Positions 24,999 to 32,923 are shown, counted from the stretch's first letter. The stretch is DNA of 64,000 nucleotides from Geobacter sp. AOG1 (GCF_019972315.1 NZ_BLIZ01000001.1:818513-882512); one strand, 5' to 3'. The notes: generated by a model not told the origin, from the sequence alone. A program made the numbers and translations.

Positions 24999-26177
24999 AT
25001 GACCATCCTCTTCTGGATCGCCGCTGCGACACTCATCCTCACCATCCTGGCCGCCCTCGACCTGATCGTCGGCAACCGTTCCGTGGCCGCTTTGCGCGAT
25101 CTGTCGCCCGACCCCGCCCCCCTTCTCCCCCGTGTTTCCATTATCGTCGCCGCCCGCAACGAGCAGCGGAACATCCGCGAGGCGCTGCAGTCGCTGCTGC
25201 ACCTCGGCTATCCCGACTACGAATTGATCGTGGTGGATGACCGCTCCGGGGACGAAACCGGCCGCATACTGGACGAAATGGCAGTTACGGACAGCCGGTT
25301 GCGGGTGATCCATGTGGAGGCCCTGCCACCGGGGTGGCTGGGGAAGAACCACGCCCTGTGGATTGCCAGCCGACGGGCCTGCGGGGATCTCTTGCTATTC
25401 ACCGACGCCGATATCATCATGGAACCGACGCTGGTCACCCGTGCCGTGACGTATCTCAAGCTGAACGGACTCGACCACCTTGCCGCGACCCCCTCCATCC
25501 ACATGCCGACCACCTTCCTGGGAATGTTCGGAACGGCCTTCATCGTCTTCTTTTCACTCTTCTCGCGCCCCTGGAAGGCCAGGGACCCCAAAAGCCTCTG
25601 CCACATCGGCATCGGCGCCTTCAACCTGGTCAAAACCTCGGTCTACCGGCAGGTGGGGGGGCACGAGACCATCCGTCTCCGGCCGGACGATGACATCAAG
25701 TTGGGTAAAATCATCAAGCGGGCAGGCTTCCACCAGGACGTGGTCTATGCCCCCGACTTCATGACGGTGGAGTGGTATGCGTCGCTGCGTGAAGTAATCA
25801 GGGGGCTGGAGAAGAACGCCTTCTCCGGTGCGGACTACAGCATTCCGCGGGTGCTGGGGGGCGCGCTGCTCCTCACTCTGGGCAGCATCTGGCCCTTTGC
25901 GGCCATCTTCCTTGCCCGTGGGGCGGTGCAGGGAATCTATCTGGCCACGGCGGCCCTGATCATGCTGGCTGTCGCCGACAGCGCCCGATTTCACCGCGCC
26001 CGGCCGTGGCATGCCATCGGCTACCCCCTGACGGCGACCCTGTTCGTCTTCATCCTGCTGCGCACCATGGCGCTGAACCTCTGGCAGGGTGGAATTTACT
26101 GGCGCGGCACGTTTTATCCGCTGAAAGAGCTGAAGGCCAACCGGATACCACGGCATTCTCTTGACAAACGGGCATAA
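24999..26177 (+). CDS. membrane-bound family 2 glycosyltransferase
   Basis: The product is 392 residues: one N-terminal membrane anchor (FWIAAATLILTILAAL), a GT2 catalytic domain at about 45-280 and three C-terminal membrane segments. Motifs are SIIVAARNEQRNIREAL, VVDDRSGDETG, the metal-binding DAD in LLFTDADIIM, and RLRPDDDIKLGKIIKRAG. This layout is that of the CrtQ/HpnB-like glycosyltransferases linked to carotenoid or hopanoid modification; no such biosynthesis genes are nearby, so the acceptor is unknown. The ATG lacks a ribosome binding site, and a promoter sits so close that the mRNA may be leaderless. Confidence 0.85.
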   Translation: MTILFWIAAATLILTILAALDLIVGNRSVAALRDLSPDPAPLLPRVSIIVAARNEQRNIREALQSLLHLGYPDYELIVVDDRSGDETGRILDEMAVTDSRLRVIHVEALPPGWLGKNHALWIASRRACGDLLLFTDADIIMEPTLVTRAVTYLKLNGLDHLAATPSIHMPTTFLGMFGTAFIVFFSLFSRPWKARDPKSLCHIGIGAFNLVKTSVYRQVGGHETIRLRPDDDIKLGKIIKRAGFHQDVVYAPDFMTVEWYASLREVIRGLEKNAFSGADYSIPRVLGGALLLTLGSIWPFAAIFLARGAVQGIYLATAALIMLAVADSARFHRARPWHAIGYPLTATLFVFILLRTMALNLWQGGIYWRGTFYPLKELKANRIPRHSLDKRA

Positions 26178-26225
26178 TACCGCCACCATAAACCGATCAT
26201 TACCCTGATACTAAAGGAGCAGACG

Positions 26226-26918
26226 ATGAACCAGTACGACATAGGTTACCCCCAGACCGGCGACCAGCTCGTTGCCGCCCAGAACACCCTCATCCGCCAG
26301 GTGTACGCCTGGATGGGGACGGGGCTTCTCCTTACCGCCCTGATGGCCGTGGTCACCCTCTCTTCCCCGACGCTCCTGCAAGCCATCACCGGCAACCGGC
26401 TCCTCTTCTACGGCCTGGTGTTCGGCGAGCTTGGTCTGGTGATCGCCCTTTCCAGCGCCATAAACCGGTTGAGCGCCGCCACGGCGACCATGCTGTTTCT
26501 CGTCTATTCGGCCCTGAACGGCATCACCTTCTCCATCATCTTCCTCGTTTACACCGCCGACTCCATCGCCTCCACCTTTCTCGTCACCGCCGGGATGTTC
26601 GGCGCCATGAGCGGTTACGGCTACATCACCAGGCGCGACCTCACTTCGTGGGGGAGCTTTCTCTTCATGGGACTGATCGGCGTGGTGATCGCGTCGGTCG
26701 TCAACATCTTCGTCGGCAGCAGCAGGGTTTCCTGGATCATCTCCGCCATAGGGGTGATCGTCTTCACGGGGCTGACCGCCTACGATACCTGGAAGATCAA
26801 GGCGATGGCCGCACAGGGGGGCGGGCGGAAGCCGGCCATCATGGGAGCTCTCACCCTCTACCTGGACTTCATAAACCTTTTCCTTATGCTGCTAAGGCTA
26901 GGGGGTAACCGGCGCTAG
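26226..26918 (+). CDS. Bax inhibitor-1/YccA family membrane protein
   Basis: The product is 230 residues with seven membrane segments, preceded by AAAGGAG. It has the BI-1 signatures: RQVYAWMGTGLLLTALMA near the N-terminus, NGITFSIIFLVYT in the middle and VFTGLTAYDTWKIKAMA toward the end, with the conserved aspartates of the pH-sensitive calcium-leak site (the AYDTW and LDFIN regions). Bacterial members are thought to be ion channels or FtsH-linked factors. It lies 48 bases after the glycosyltransferase gene. Confidence 0.9.
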   Translation: MNQYDIGYPQTGDQLVAAQNTLIRQVYAWMGTGLLLTALMAVVTLSSPTLLQAITGNRLLFYGLVFGELGLVIALSSAINRLSAATATMLFLVYSALNGITFSIIFLVYTADSIASTFLVTAGMFGAMSGYGYITRRDLTSWGSFLFMGLIGVVIASVVNIFVGSSRVSWIISAIGVIVFTGLTAYDTWKIKAMAAQGGGRKPAIMGALTLYLDFINLFLMLLRLGGNRR

Positions 26919-26963
26919 CCAGTTTCCGTCCAGTGATATCAGATGGATTGTAACGGGGGGAAA

Positions 26964-27209
26964 ATGACGCCGGAACAACGGCCAGACCATGGGGAAGAAG
27001 GAATCGAGGTTCCCTACGACCGGATAAGCCCGGAAACCTTGCGGAACATGATCGAGGAGTTCGTCACGCGGGAGTGGGCGGATCTGAGCGATTCGGGGCA
27101 TACGCTCGATGACAAGGTCAATCAGGTCATGCAGCAGCTGCGGGAGGGGAAGGTTAAGGTGGTGTTCGACTTCCGGTCGGAGACCGGGAACATCGTCGTC
27201 TGCCGGTGA
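26964..27209 (+). CDS. YheU family (UPF0270) small protein
   Basis: The product is 81 residues. The ATG at 26964 is chosen because GGGGGG lies just ahead of it; the ATG at 26943 has no ribosome binding site. The core VPYDRISPETLRNMIEEFVTREWAD followed by TLDDKVNQVMQQLREGKVKVVFD matches the YheU/UPF0270 family, which is of unknown function and normally about 70-90 residues. It is acidic and helical, with no membrane segment. A bidirectional terminator follows. Confidence 0.85.
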   Translation: MTPEQRPDHGEEGIEVPYDRISPETLRNMIEEFVTREWADLSDSGHTLDDKVNQVMQQLREGKVKVVFDFRSETGNIVVCR

Positions 27210-27233
27210 AGGGAAGGACTCACACGCCGCACA

Positions 27234-27263
27234 GCAAAAAGCCCGCATAAGCGGGCTTTTTGC
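27234..27263. terminator. bidirectional terminator between yheU-like and His/Lys-rich genes
   Basis: GCAAAAAGCCCGC and GCGGGCTTTTTGC form a perfect 13-bp stem with loop ATAA. The A and T tracts on either side serve the two convergent genes. Confidence 0.9.
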
Positions 27264-27292
27264 GTTCCATCCGATGGGCCGGCGGGGCCGGA

Positions 27293-27538
27293 TCAATCGT
27301 CATGCTTGCCGTGTTTCTTGTGTTTCTTGTGCTCCTTGTAATGACCCTTGTGCTTGCCGTTGTCCTTCCTCCCCTCTTTGACGATGACCGTTTCCTGACG
27401 CACCACGGTCACGGGAGGGGGCTGGGGAGTGCCGACCTGCACCCTCACGTTGGGGGTGGCGACGTCGACGCCGACGCCGGCGATGGCAAAACTGGCAGTG
27501 GCAAGAACACCTACAATGCTGGCTAGTACCTTCTTCAT
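27293..27538 (-). CDS. small secreted protein with His/Lys-rich tail
   Basis: The product is 81 residues. Start 27538 has AAGGAG upstream and gives a signal peptide (MKKVLASIVGVLATASFAIA). A short beta-rich segment (VDVATPNVRVQVGTPQPPPVTVV) is followed by a tail of about 25 residues made almost only of His, Lys, Gly and Glu, with seven histidines. The tail would bind divalent metals or act as a polycation. I know no named family. The start signal, signal peptide and terminator make it a real periplasmic or secreted protein. Confidence 0.75.
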   Translation of the reverse strand: MKKVLASIVGVLATASFAIAGVGVDVATPNVRVQVGTPQPPPVTVVRQETVIVKEGRKDNGKHKGHYKEHKKHKKHGKHDD

Positions 27539-27687
27539 TTCAGATTTCTCCTTCCTGCCCATAACGTGTTGATATATAGGGGAATAACAATAGATGACTT
27601 TCCCCCGGAAGTCAATCTTTACCTGAGCCCACCTGCCGCTGCCGGGAGCGGGCTTTCGCACCGCCTGAAGCGACGTCGACGCATCGC

Positions 27688-27716
27688 AAAAAAGCCCGGG
27701 GTGAGCGGGCTTTTTT
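27688..27716 (-). terminator. terminator of the hotdog thioesterase gene
   Basis: AAAAAAGCCCG pairs with CGGGCTTTTTT over eleven bases with a seven-base loop, giving a T tract on both strands. It lies 28 bases past the stop codon at 27744. Confidence 0.88.
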
Positions 27717-27743
27717 CATGGTCGTCGTGCCGTGAAATCGGGA

Positions 27744-28802
27744 TCAGTCTACCCGCTGGCGATAGGCATTCAGGAACCGGGCGTCCTCGTCGTAGGTGAC
27801 CGGGAAGATGAACGGCACCGGCTGCGGCTGCATGGTGGCGTCGACGTTTCTGAAGGTAAAGAGACAGGAGTTGGAGAGTGCCTTGTCGCCGACGCCCCGA
27901 GCAAACCGCTCGATATTCGACTGGACGGTGATGGTCGTCTTGCCGGTATAGACCACTCGCGCGGTAAATTTCAGCTGGTCGCCGAGAAGCACCGGCTGGT
28001 TGAAGTTGATCCGGTTCACCTGGCACGGCACCACCCGGTCAGGGGCCACCATCTCGGCGGCCAGGGCGGCCAGTTCGTAGGCCCTCCTGATGAGATACCC
28101 GCCGAAAATGGTTTTTGGAACGTTTTCCTGTTCGGGATAGGCCCGCTGGGTGGATTGCAGCACGAGGGCGCTGGCACGGATGCCGCTGAATCCTTCGGCC
28201 TCCTGCTTCTTGTGCAACCCCTTGAGGAGCAGGTATTCATCGAGGGACGGCATCTCCTCGGCCTTTGCCAGGCTCTCCCGGTAAGTCTGCCGCCGCTGGT
28301 TGGCCTTTTCGTACCGTCGCTTCTCGGTGTCGAGGACATAGGCGAGGGGTGGCAGGGTGAGGCTCCGTCCCTGGCCCCCCTCGGTGGAACGTGCCACCAT
28401 GGTGAAGTAAGCAGTCGCCACGTGTCCCGATCCCGGTCCCAGGTGTTCGATCCGGATACCGATTTCGAGGGACGATTTCCCCACGTGGTTGATCTGGGCC
28501 GAAAAGACCAGGTCGTGCTTCGTATCGGCCGGATGCCGCACTACCACACTGTCGATGGCGGCGGTGACGACCCTGGCGTCGGGGTAGAACCTGTTGACGT
28601 AAGCAAGGGCGGTGTTCTCGGCCACCTTGTCGAGGGTTTCGAGCAGCTTGCCGAACCGGATGTTGCCGGCCACGTCCCGATCGGTGGCGAGAAACCGCCG
28701 CGCCAGGGCGGGGTCTGTCGAGAAGGGAAGGACGAACAGATACCGCGTGTCGTGGGGCGTCAAGGTTTCGTCATGCTTCGATGATGGATCGTCTGGACTC
28801 AT
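27744..28802 (-). CDS. double-hotdog acyl-CoA thioesterase family protein
   Basis: The product is 352 residues. The ATG at 28802 is used; the frame is open further up but without a start signal, and even here the ribosome binding site is weak. Two hotdog folds are visible: residues about 35-165 (NIRFGKLLETLDKVAENTALAYVNR, VVTAAIDSVVVRHPADTKHDLVFSAQINHVGKSSLEIGIRIE) and about 240-345 (KTIFGGYLIRRAYELAALAAEMVAPDRVVPCQVNRINFNQPVLLGDQLKFTARVVYTGKTTITVQ). This is the arrangement of ACOT9-like acyl-CoA thioesterases, which hydrolyse acyl-CoA in the cytoplasm. The chain-length preference cannot be read. Confidence 0.82.
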   Translation of the reverse strand: MSPDDPSSKHDETLTPHDTRYLFVLPFSTDPALARRFLATDRDVAGNIRFGKLLETLDKVAENTALAYVNRFYPDARVVTAAIDSVVVRHPADTKHDLVFSAQINHVGKSSLEIGIRIEHLGPGSGHVATAYFTMVARSTEGGQGRSLTLPPLAYVLDTEKRRYEKANQRRQTYRESLAKAEEMPSLDEYLLLKGLHKKQEAEGFSGIRASALVLQSTQRAYPEQENVPKTIFGGYLIRRAYELAALAAEMVAPDRVVPCQVNRINFNQPVLLGDQLKFTARVVYTGKTTITVQSNIERFARGVGDKALSNSCLFTFRNVDATMQPQPVPFIFPVTYDEDARFLNAYRQRVD

Positions 28803-28906
28803 GGGGCTACCCGTTCCCGTGGATTTCCCAGCTGCGTTGATAATACCTGCCAGAGCGGGGTATGTCAAACGCACGCCATTTCTCCCGCGCACCACGCAAA
28901 ATTGGG

Positions 28907-28935
28907 TTGCAATGACGCGCAAAATTAAGTATTAC
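28907..28935 (+). promoter_or_regulatory. promoter of the 80-residue protein gene
   Basis: TTGCAA at 28907-28912, a 17-base spacer and TATTAC at 28930-28935. Transcription would start about 24 bases before the ATG at 28965. Confidence 0.5.
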
Positions 28936-28964
28936 TAAGACACTGCCGGTAAGGAGAATTGATC

Positions 28965-29207
28965 ATGCAGATACCCGTCGTGTACACCAATGGGTCCAAC
29001 GGATTTGTCCCTTCCACTGCACTGGACTATCTGATCGAAGAGCAAGAAGTCGTCGCCTTCTGGGGATCGGATGGACTCATGCGCGCTTGCCACAATCCCC
29101 TGCAAAAGGAACCACGATCCGGACATGAGTCGGGAGAGCGGGCGAGTGACATGCCGTCGAACGGGGTCATGTTGCACCAGTATCGCCACATATGCATGGT
29201 TAAGTGA
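28965..29207 (+). CDS. small conserved-type hypothetical protein
   Basis: The product is 80 residues with AAGGAGA seven bases ahead of its ATG. The first half (IPVVYTNGSNGFVPSTALDYLIEEQEVVAFWGSDGLM) resembles small proteins I associate with Geobacter genomes, containing a P-V-x-Y-x-N/D-G start and a SDG turn, possibly an SH3-like or winged fold. The second half is charged and probably disordered. It has its own promoter and terminator. Function is unknown. Confidence 0.65.
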   Translation: MQIPVVYTNGSNGFVPSTALDYLIEEQEVVAFWGSDGLMRACHNPLQKEPRSGHESGERASDMPSNGVMLHQYRHICMVK

Positions 29208-29285
29208 TTCTCCCCCTTTCCACGTCCCCGCCGCAACGCACAAAGCCACACAAGCACAAATGCCGACAACCGTTTCACTATTCGC

Positions 29286-29326
29286 AAAAAAGCCGGAAAC
29301 ACCCCATGGGGCGCTCCCGGCTTTTT
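29286..29326 (+). terminator. rho-independent terminator
   Basis: AAAAAGCCGG and CCGGCTTTTT frame an inner CCCC-AT-GGGG stem, ending in a T tract. It lies about 80 bases after the small gene. Confidence 0.8.
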
Positions 29327-29339
29327 CATCTGACTTCTT

Positions 29340-29464
29340 ATACCAATTTCAGATCAAGGATGAAATCAAGGCGGCGAGGATTGAGGCGACGCAGGCGTAC
29401 AGACAGTACGTTGAGGAGCCGAAGATGAGCCAACGCAGATAGCGCCTTGATGTGGAATTGGTAT
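29340..29464. repeat. MITE-like element with ATACCAATT ends
   Basis: A 125-base element with inverted ends: ATACCAATTTCAGATCAAGG at the left and CCTTGATG..GAATTGGTAT at the right. The left arm is longer: it contains a second CTTGAT-related block missing at the right, as if one arm lost about 12 bases by recombination between short repeats. Between the arms lies a GAGGAGCCGAAGATGAGCC stretch that I associate with dispersed repeats in deltaproteobacteria. No gene is encoded. Confidence 0.7.
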
Positions 29465-29473
29465 TAATGGGGG

Positions 29474-30661
29474 CTACTTCTTCAGCACTTCCTCAGCAAT
29501 AGTCCGCCCTAGGGCCTCGCACTGCTCCAGCACCTCCGGACGGGGGGTGAAAGGGGTACGGACGAAGGGGACCGGCAGCTTGAAATTGAGCCCCTTCAGG
29601 CGCTCCTCGGCCATCTTGCACGCCTCGCCGCTCCAGCCGTAGCTGCCAAAGACGGCGGCAATGGCAGTTTTCAGCTTGACCGAGGAGAGATAGGCGAGTA
29701 CGTCCCACATCGGCTTGGGGATGTCCCGGTTGATGGTGGGGATGCCGAAGATGAGGGCGTCCGCCTCCTCCATGTGGTCGCGGATCTCGTCGACGGTGAG
29801 ATGGTTGATGTGGTAGTTGAGCACTTCCACCCCCGGCAGAGCCGCACCCTTGGCGACGGCCGCCGCCATCTTTTCCGTGTTGCCATGGGGGGAGAGGAAG
29901 AATATGACCACCCTTTTCCCTTCGGCAACAGGCTGGCACCAGGTCTCATAGTAGCCGATATATTTCCACGGGTCGGAACGAAGCACCGGGCCGTGGCTGG
30001 GGCAGACCACCTCGAGCCGCTCCCCCTTGATCTTGGCGATGGCTGCCAGCGCCCGGTCCTTGAAGGGGCGCATGATACAGTCGAAGTAGAACTGCATGTC
30101 CTTGAGGTATTCCGGCAATTCGTCGTTGAAGATGGACGGGCCGCAGTAATGGGCACCGAAGGCATCACAGGTGAAGAGGGCGCCGTCCTCTTCCAGCAGG
30201 GCGAACATGGTATCGGGCCAGTGAAGGAACGGGGCGACGATAAAGCGGACATGCCGGTCCCCCAGGTCGATCACCTCCCCGTCCTTGACGATGTGGGCAG
30301 GGAACTCGGTGTGGATCAGGTTCTTGAGGAAGGTGTTGGCCGCCTGGGTGGAGACCACGGTCGCCTTAGGGCAGTTCTTGAGCATGAAAGCCAGCGACCC
30401 GGAATGATCCGGCTCGGTGTGGTTGATGATGAAGTAGTCCACCTCGGCAGGGTCGACGAGCTTTTTCACCTTGGCGAGGAACTCTTCGGCCCGTTCCTCC
30501 TTCACCGTGTCGACGATGGCGATCTTCTCCTTCCCCTTGATGAGGTAGGAGTTGTAGGTAGTCCCCTGCTCCGTGGGAAAGAGATCGTCGAAGGTGCGCA
30601 GGTCGGGGTCTTCGACCCCTATCCAGTAGAGTCCCGGTTTTATCTCGATCACGTCGTTCAT
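29474..30661 (-). CDS. fprA: flavodiiron protein (A-type flavoprotein, FprA)
   Basis: The product is 395 residues. The start at 30661 has AAGGAG upstream. The N-terminal metallo-beta-lactamase-like domain (1-250) carries the diiron ligands HTEPDHSG (H-x-E-x-D-H), and a C-terminal flavodoxin domain begins at VVIFFLSPHGNTEKMAAAVAKG. It reduces O2 to water (or NO to N2O) in the cytoplasm with electrons from rubredoxin or F420-type donors. No rubredoxin domain or gene is adjacent. The promoter is described at 30707-30735. A class A enzyme is fully supported by the two-domain length. Confidence 0.93.
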   Translation of the reverse strand: MNDVIEIKPGLYWIGVEDPDLRTFDDLFPTEQGTTYNSYLIKGKEKIAIVDTVKEERAEEFLAKVKKLVDPAEVDYFIINHTEPDHSGSLAFMLKNCPKATVVSTQAANTFLKNLIHTEFPAHIVKDGEVIDLGDRHVRFIVAPFLHWPDTMFALLEEDGALFTCDAFGAHYCGPSIFNDELPEYLKDMQFYFDCIMRPFKDRALAAIAKIKGERLEVVCPSHGPVLRSDPWKYIGYYETWCQPVAEGKRVVIFFLSPHGNTEKMAAAVAKGAALPGVEVLNYHINHLTVDEIRDHMEEADALIFGIPTINRDIPKPMWDVLAYLSSVKLKTAIAAVFGSYGWSGEACKMAEERLKGLNFKLPVPFVRTPFTPRPEVLEQCEALGRTIAEEVLKK

Positions 30662-30706
30662 GGAATCTATCTCCTTGTTGAGTAGTCGAATATGGCAAGC
30701 CCACAA

Positions 30707-30735
30707 ATAATACCAAACTAGTCCTGTTGGGGCAA
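30707..30735 (-). promoter_or_regulatory. promoter of the flavodiiron protein gene
   Basis: On the minus strand TTGCCC (30735-30730), a 17-base spacer and TATTAT (30712-30707, five of six) form a good sigma-70 promoter about 45 bases upstream of the ATG. Confidence 0.7.
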
Positions 30736-30805
30736 GGGAGAAGGTGGTAACACTTGAAAATCGATCGACGCTCGGCGCCACCATCGCGACGATAAAATCC
30801 TCTCC

Positions 30806-30835
30806 TTGACTTGTTTCGGAGCTTTCCGGTACTCT
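30806..30835 (+). promoter_or_regulatory. promoter of ttcA
   Basis: TTGACT (30806-30811), an 18-base spacer and TACTCT (30830-30835). A start near 30842 leaves only a 24-base leader to the GTG at 30866, which argues for that start codon rather than the ATG at 30845. Confidence 0.5.
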
Positions 30836-30865
30836 TTAATCTTTATGAAAAAATGGGGAGTTCGT

Positions 30866-31642
30866 GTGGCACTGATTGAGGACAAACTATACAAGCGGAT
30901 CAAGAACGGTGTGGGGAGAGCAATTGCCGACTTCGGCCTGATCGAGGAGGGAGACCGGATCGCAGTGGCAGTGTCGGGAGGGAAGGACTCCTACACCCTG
31001 CTCCATATCCTGGCCGAACTGCAGCGGCGAGCCCCCATAAAATACGACATCATGGCGATAAATATCGACTCCGGCTATCCCGGCTTCAGGACCGACATCA
31101 TCGTCGAGCACTTGCGGGAACACGGTTTCACCCACCACATGGAGGCGACCGACCACTACGGGATTATCAAGGAGAAGCGACGCCCCGACTCCTCCTACTG
31201 TTCCATCTGCGCCCGGCTCAAGCGGGGGGTGCTCTACGGCCTCGCCCAGCGGTTCGACTGCAACAAGCTGGCCCTGGGTCATCACATGGACGACTTCGTA
31301 GAAACTCTCCTGCTGAACCAGTTCTTCGTCGGGTCGCTCAAGGCAATGGCACCGCGTATGCTGGCTGACAACGGACATACCACTGTTATCCGTCCTCTGG
31401 TCTACGTGGAGGAGCAGGACATCGTCACCTTCTCCCGCCAGAACCGCTTCCCGGTAGTCTGCTGCTGCTGCCCAGTCTGCGGCGCTGCGGACCAGCAGCG
31501 CAAGCGGATGAAGGAACTGCTGCGCCACCTGGAGCAGGATATCCCCCACGTCAAGCGGAGCCTTTTGCGGGCACTTGCCAACGTGCAGCCGCGGCACCTG
31601 CTCGACCCGCTGCTACACAAAGTGACCTGCGCCGATGGCTAA
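30866..31642 (+). CDS. ttcA: TtcA-like tRNA 2-thiolation enzyme
   Basis: The product is 258 residues from a GTG with GGGGAG upstream; an ATG at 30845 would add seven residues but has no ribosome binding site. The PP-loop ATPase motif is VAVSGGKDS. The two CxxC pairs for the TtcA [4Fe-4S] cluster are in SYCSICARLKRG and CCCCPVCGAADQQRKRMKELL, with LALGHHMDDFVETLLLN between them. TtcA makes 2-thiocytidine at position 32 of certain tRNAs in the cytoplasm. The length is shorter than E. coli TtcA (311), as in many anaerobe members. Its 3' end overlaps a small antisense gene. Confidence 0.85.
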   Translation: MALIEDKLYKRIKNGVGRAIADFGLIEEGDRIAVAVSGGKDSYTLLHILAELQRRAPIKYDIMAINIDSGYPGFRTDIIVEHLREHGFTHHMEATDHYGIIKEKRRPDSSYCSICARLKRGVLYGLAQRFDCNKLALGHHMDDFVETLLLNQFFVGSLKAMAPRMLADNGHTTVIRPLVYVEEQDIVTFSRQNRFPVVCCCCPVCGAADQQRKRMKELLRHLEQDIPHVKRSLLRALANVQPRHLLDPLLHKVTCADG

Positions 31643-31763
31643 TCGCCCTGACGGTGGCCCGGACTTTAACCCGGCTCCGCCGCCAGTCGCGCCATGTATC
31701 CATGGCCGCTAGATATCCACAGTAGAGCACCAGTCCCGCACCGAACACCACGATCGGTTCCAT
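31551..31763 (-). CDS. small membrane protein, antisense-overlapping ttcA
   Basis: The product is 70 residues. GGGAGGAAACGAC precedes the ATG at 31763, an excellent ribosome binding site, and the first 22 residues (MEPIVVFGAGLVLYCGYLAAM) are a membrane segment. The rest is basic and arginine-rich. The last 30 codons overlap the 3' end of ttcA on the opposite strand, so either the C-terminus is real and antisense or the original stop was lost by mutation. Family unknown. The start signal is the main evidence. Confidence 0.5.
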   Translation of the reverse strand: MEPIVVFGAGLVLYCGYLAAMDTWRDWRRSRVKVRATVRAISHRRRSLCVAAGRAGAAAARWQVPAKGSA

Positions 31764-31808
31764 GTCGTTTCCTCCCTCTTGGTCGATGGTGACAGGATAC
31801 CAGTACGG

Positions 31809-31827
31809 TGTGACAAAATGTGTCGCA
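31809..31827. promoter_or_regulatory. candidate CRP/FNR-family operator
   Basis: TGTGACA-AAATG-TGTCGCA is an inverted repeat with one mismatch in the seven-base arms, in the divergent gap between the small membrane protein gene and the polyferredoxin gene. It resembles CRP/FNR-type half-sites. Which regulator uses it is unknown. Confidence 0.45.
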
Positions 31828-31862
31828 ACAACAACGTTCTGGTCCAGCGCTCACTTCAAAAT

Positions 31863-31888
31863 CTGAAGGTTGCATGCGCAACCTTCAG
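31863..31888 (+). promoter_or_regulatory. leader hairpin directly before a ribosome binding site
   Basis: CTGAAGGTTGC and GCAACCTTCAG form a perfect 11-bp stem with loop ATGC. The stem abuts the GGGAGG used by the gene at 31898, so it could modulate translation or mark a processed 5' end. Confidence 0.55.
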
Positions 31889-31897
31889 GGAGGCATC

Positions 31898-32875
31898 ATG
31901 GGTAAACGTTTCATGCAGCCGCTCCGGATCGCCGTGCAGTGGGGGTATCTCCTCTTCATGGTCTATCTGGGCGTGGAATTTTTCCGCTTCGTTCGCTACT
32001 GCCGCACCGGAGGGGCCACCCCCTTTGTCCCCCGGCCGGAGGGGGTGGAGGGGTTCCTCCCCATCTCCGCCCTGGTAAGCCTCAAGGAGTGGGTACTGAC
32101 GAAGGAGATCAACCCGGTCCACCCGGCAGGGCTCGTTATCTTCCTCACCATCGCCGTCGTCTCCCTCCTCCTCAAGCGCTCCTTCTGCTCTTGGGTCTGC
32201 CCGGTCGGCACCCTGTCTGAATTCTTCTGGAAGGGGGGGTTCGGCCTGCTCCGCCGCAACTATCGCCCCCCCCGCTGGCTCGACGTGGCACTGCGCGGCA
32301 TCAAGTACCTGCTGCTCGTCTTCTTCCTCTACTCCATCCTTGTGGTCATGGGACCGGAGCAGGTGACAACCTTCGTCTATTCCGACTACAACAAGACCGC
32401 AGACGTGCGTATGCTCGACTTTTTCCTCCACCTCTCCCCCTTCGCCCTCGGGGTCTTCCTTTTTCTCACACTCCTTTCACTGCCGGTACGCAACCCCTTC
32501 TGCCGCTTCCTTTGTCCCTACGGCGCTCTCGTTGGACTCATCTCCATGCTGTCGCCCGCCAAGGTCAGCCGTGAGGGAGAGCTGTGTGTCTCGTGCGGCG
32601 TCTGCACCCAGGTCTGCCCTTCCTACATACCGGTCATGGCTAAGCGGCGGGTCCATTCCCCCGAATGCATCGGCTGCTGGCGCTGTATCAGCCACTGCCG
32701 TGCCGAGGGTGCCCTGGAGATGAAACTGACCGGACAGAAGGTCATCGTCCCCGGCCTACTGTTCGCCATCCTGGTGGTGCTCCTCTTCTGGGGGGGGACC
32801 ATGGTGGGGCGGCTGACCGGCCACTGGCACACGGCGATCACGGTCCAGGAGTATATGCGGCTCATGGGGCGGTAG
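31898..32875 (+). CDS. NapH/YccM-like membrane polyferredoxin
   Basis: The product is 325 residues with AGGGAGG ahead of the ATG at 31898. It has about six membrane segments and the CxxxCP signatures of the NapH/NosR/YccM family (CSWVCPVGTLSEF, CRFLCPYGAL), plus two [4Fe-4S] motifs (CVSCGVCTQVCP and CIGCWRCISHC). These proteins move electrons between the quinone pool or cytoplasmic donors and a periplasmic partner. No reductase gene is adjacent, so its partner is unknown. A hairpin and a possible operator lie upstream. Confidence 0.87.
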   Translation: MGKRFMQPLRIAVQWGYLLFMVYLGVEFFRFVRYCRTGGATPFVPRPEGVEGFLPISALVSLKEWVLTKEINPVHPAGLVIFLTIAVVSLLLKRSFCSWVCPVGTLSEFFWKGGFGLLRRNYRPPRWLDVALRGIKYLLLVFFLYSILVVMGPEQVTTFVYSDYNKTADVRMLDFFLHLSPFALGVFLFLTLLSLPVRNPFCRFLCPYGALVGLISMLSPAKVSREGELCVSCGVCTQVCPSYIPVMAKRRVHSPECIGCWRCISHCRAEGALEMKLTGQKVIVPGLLFAILVVLLFWGGTMVGRLTGHWHTAITVQEYMRLMGR

Positions 32876-32923
32876 GGCAGTCCTTCGTGCCTCCATGGTG
32901 ACTAGTTTATTGGGGATTCGGGA

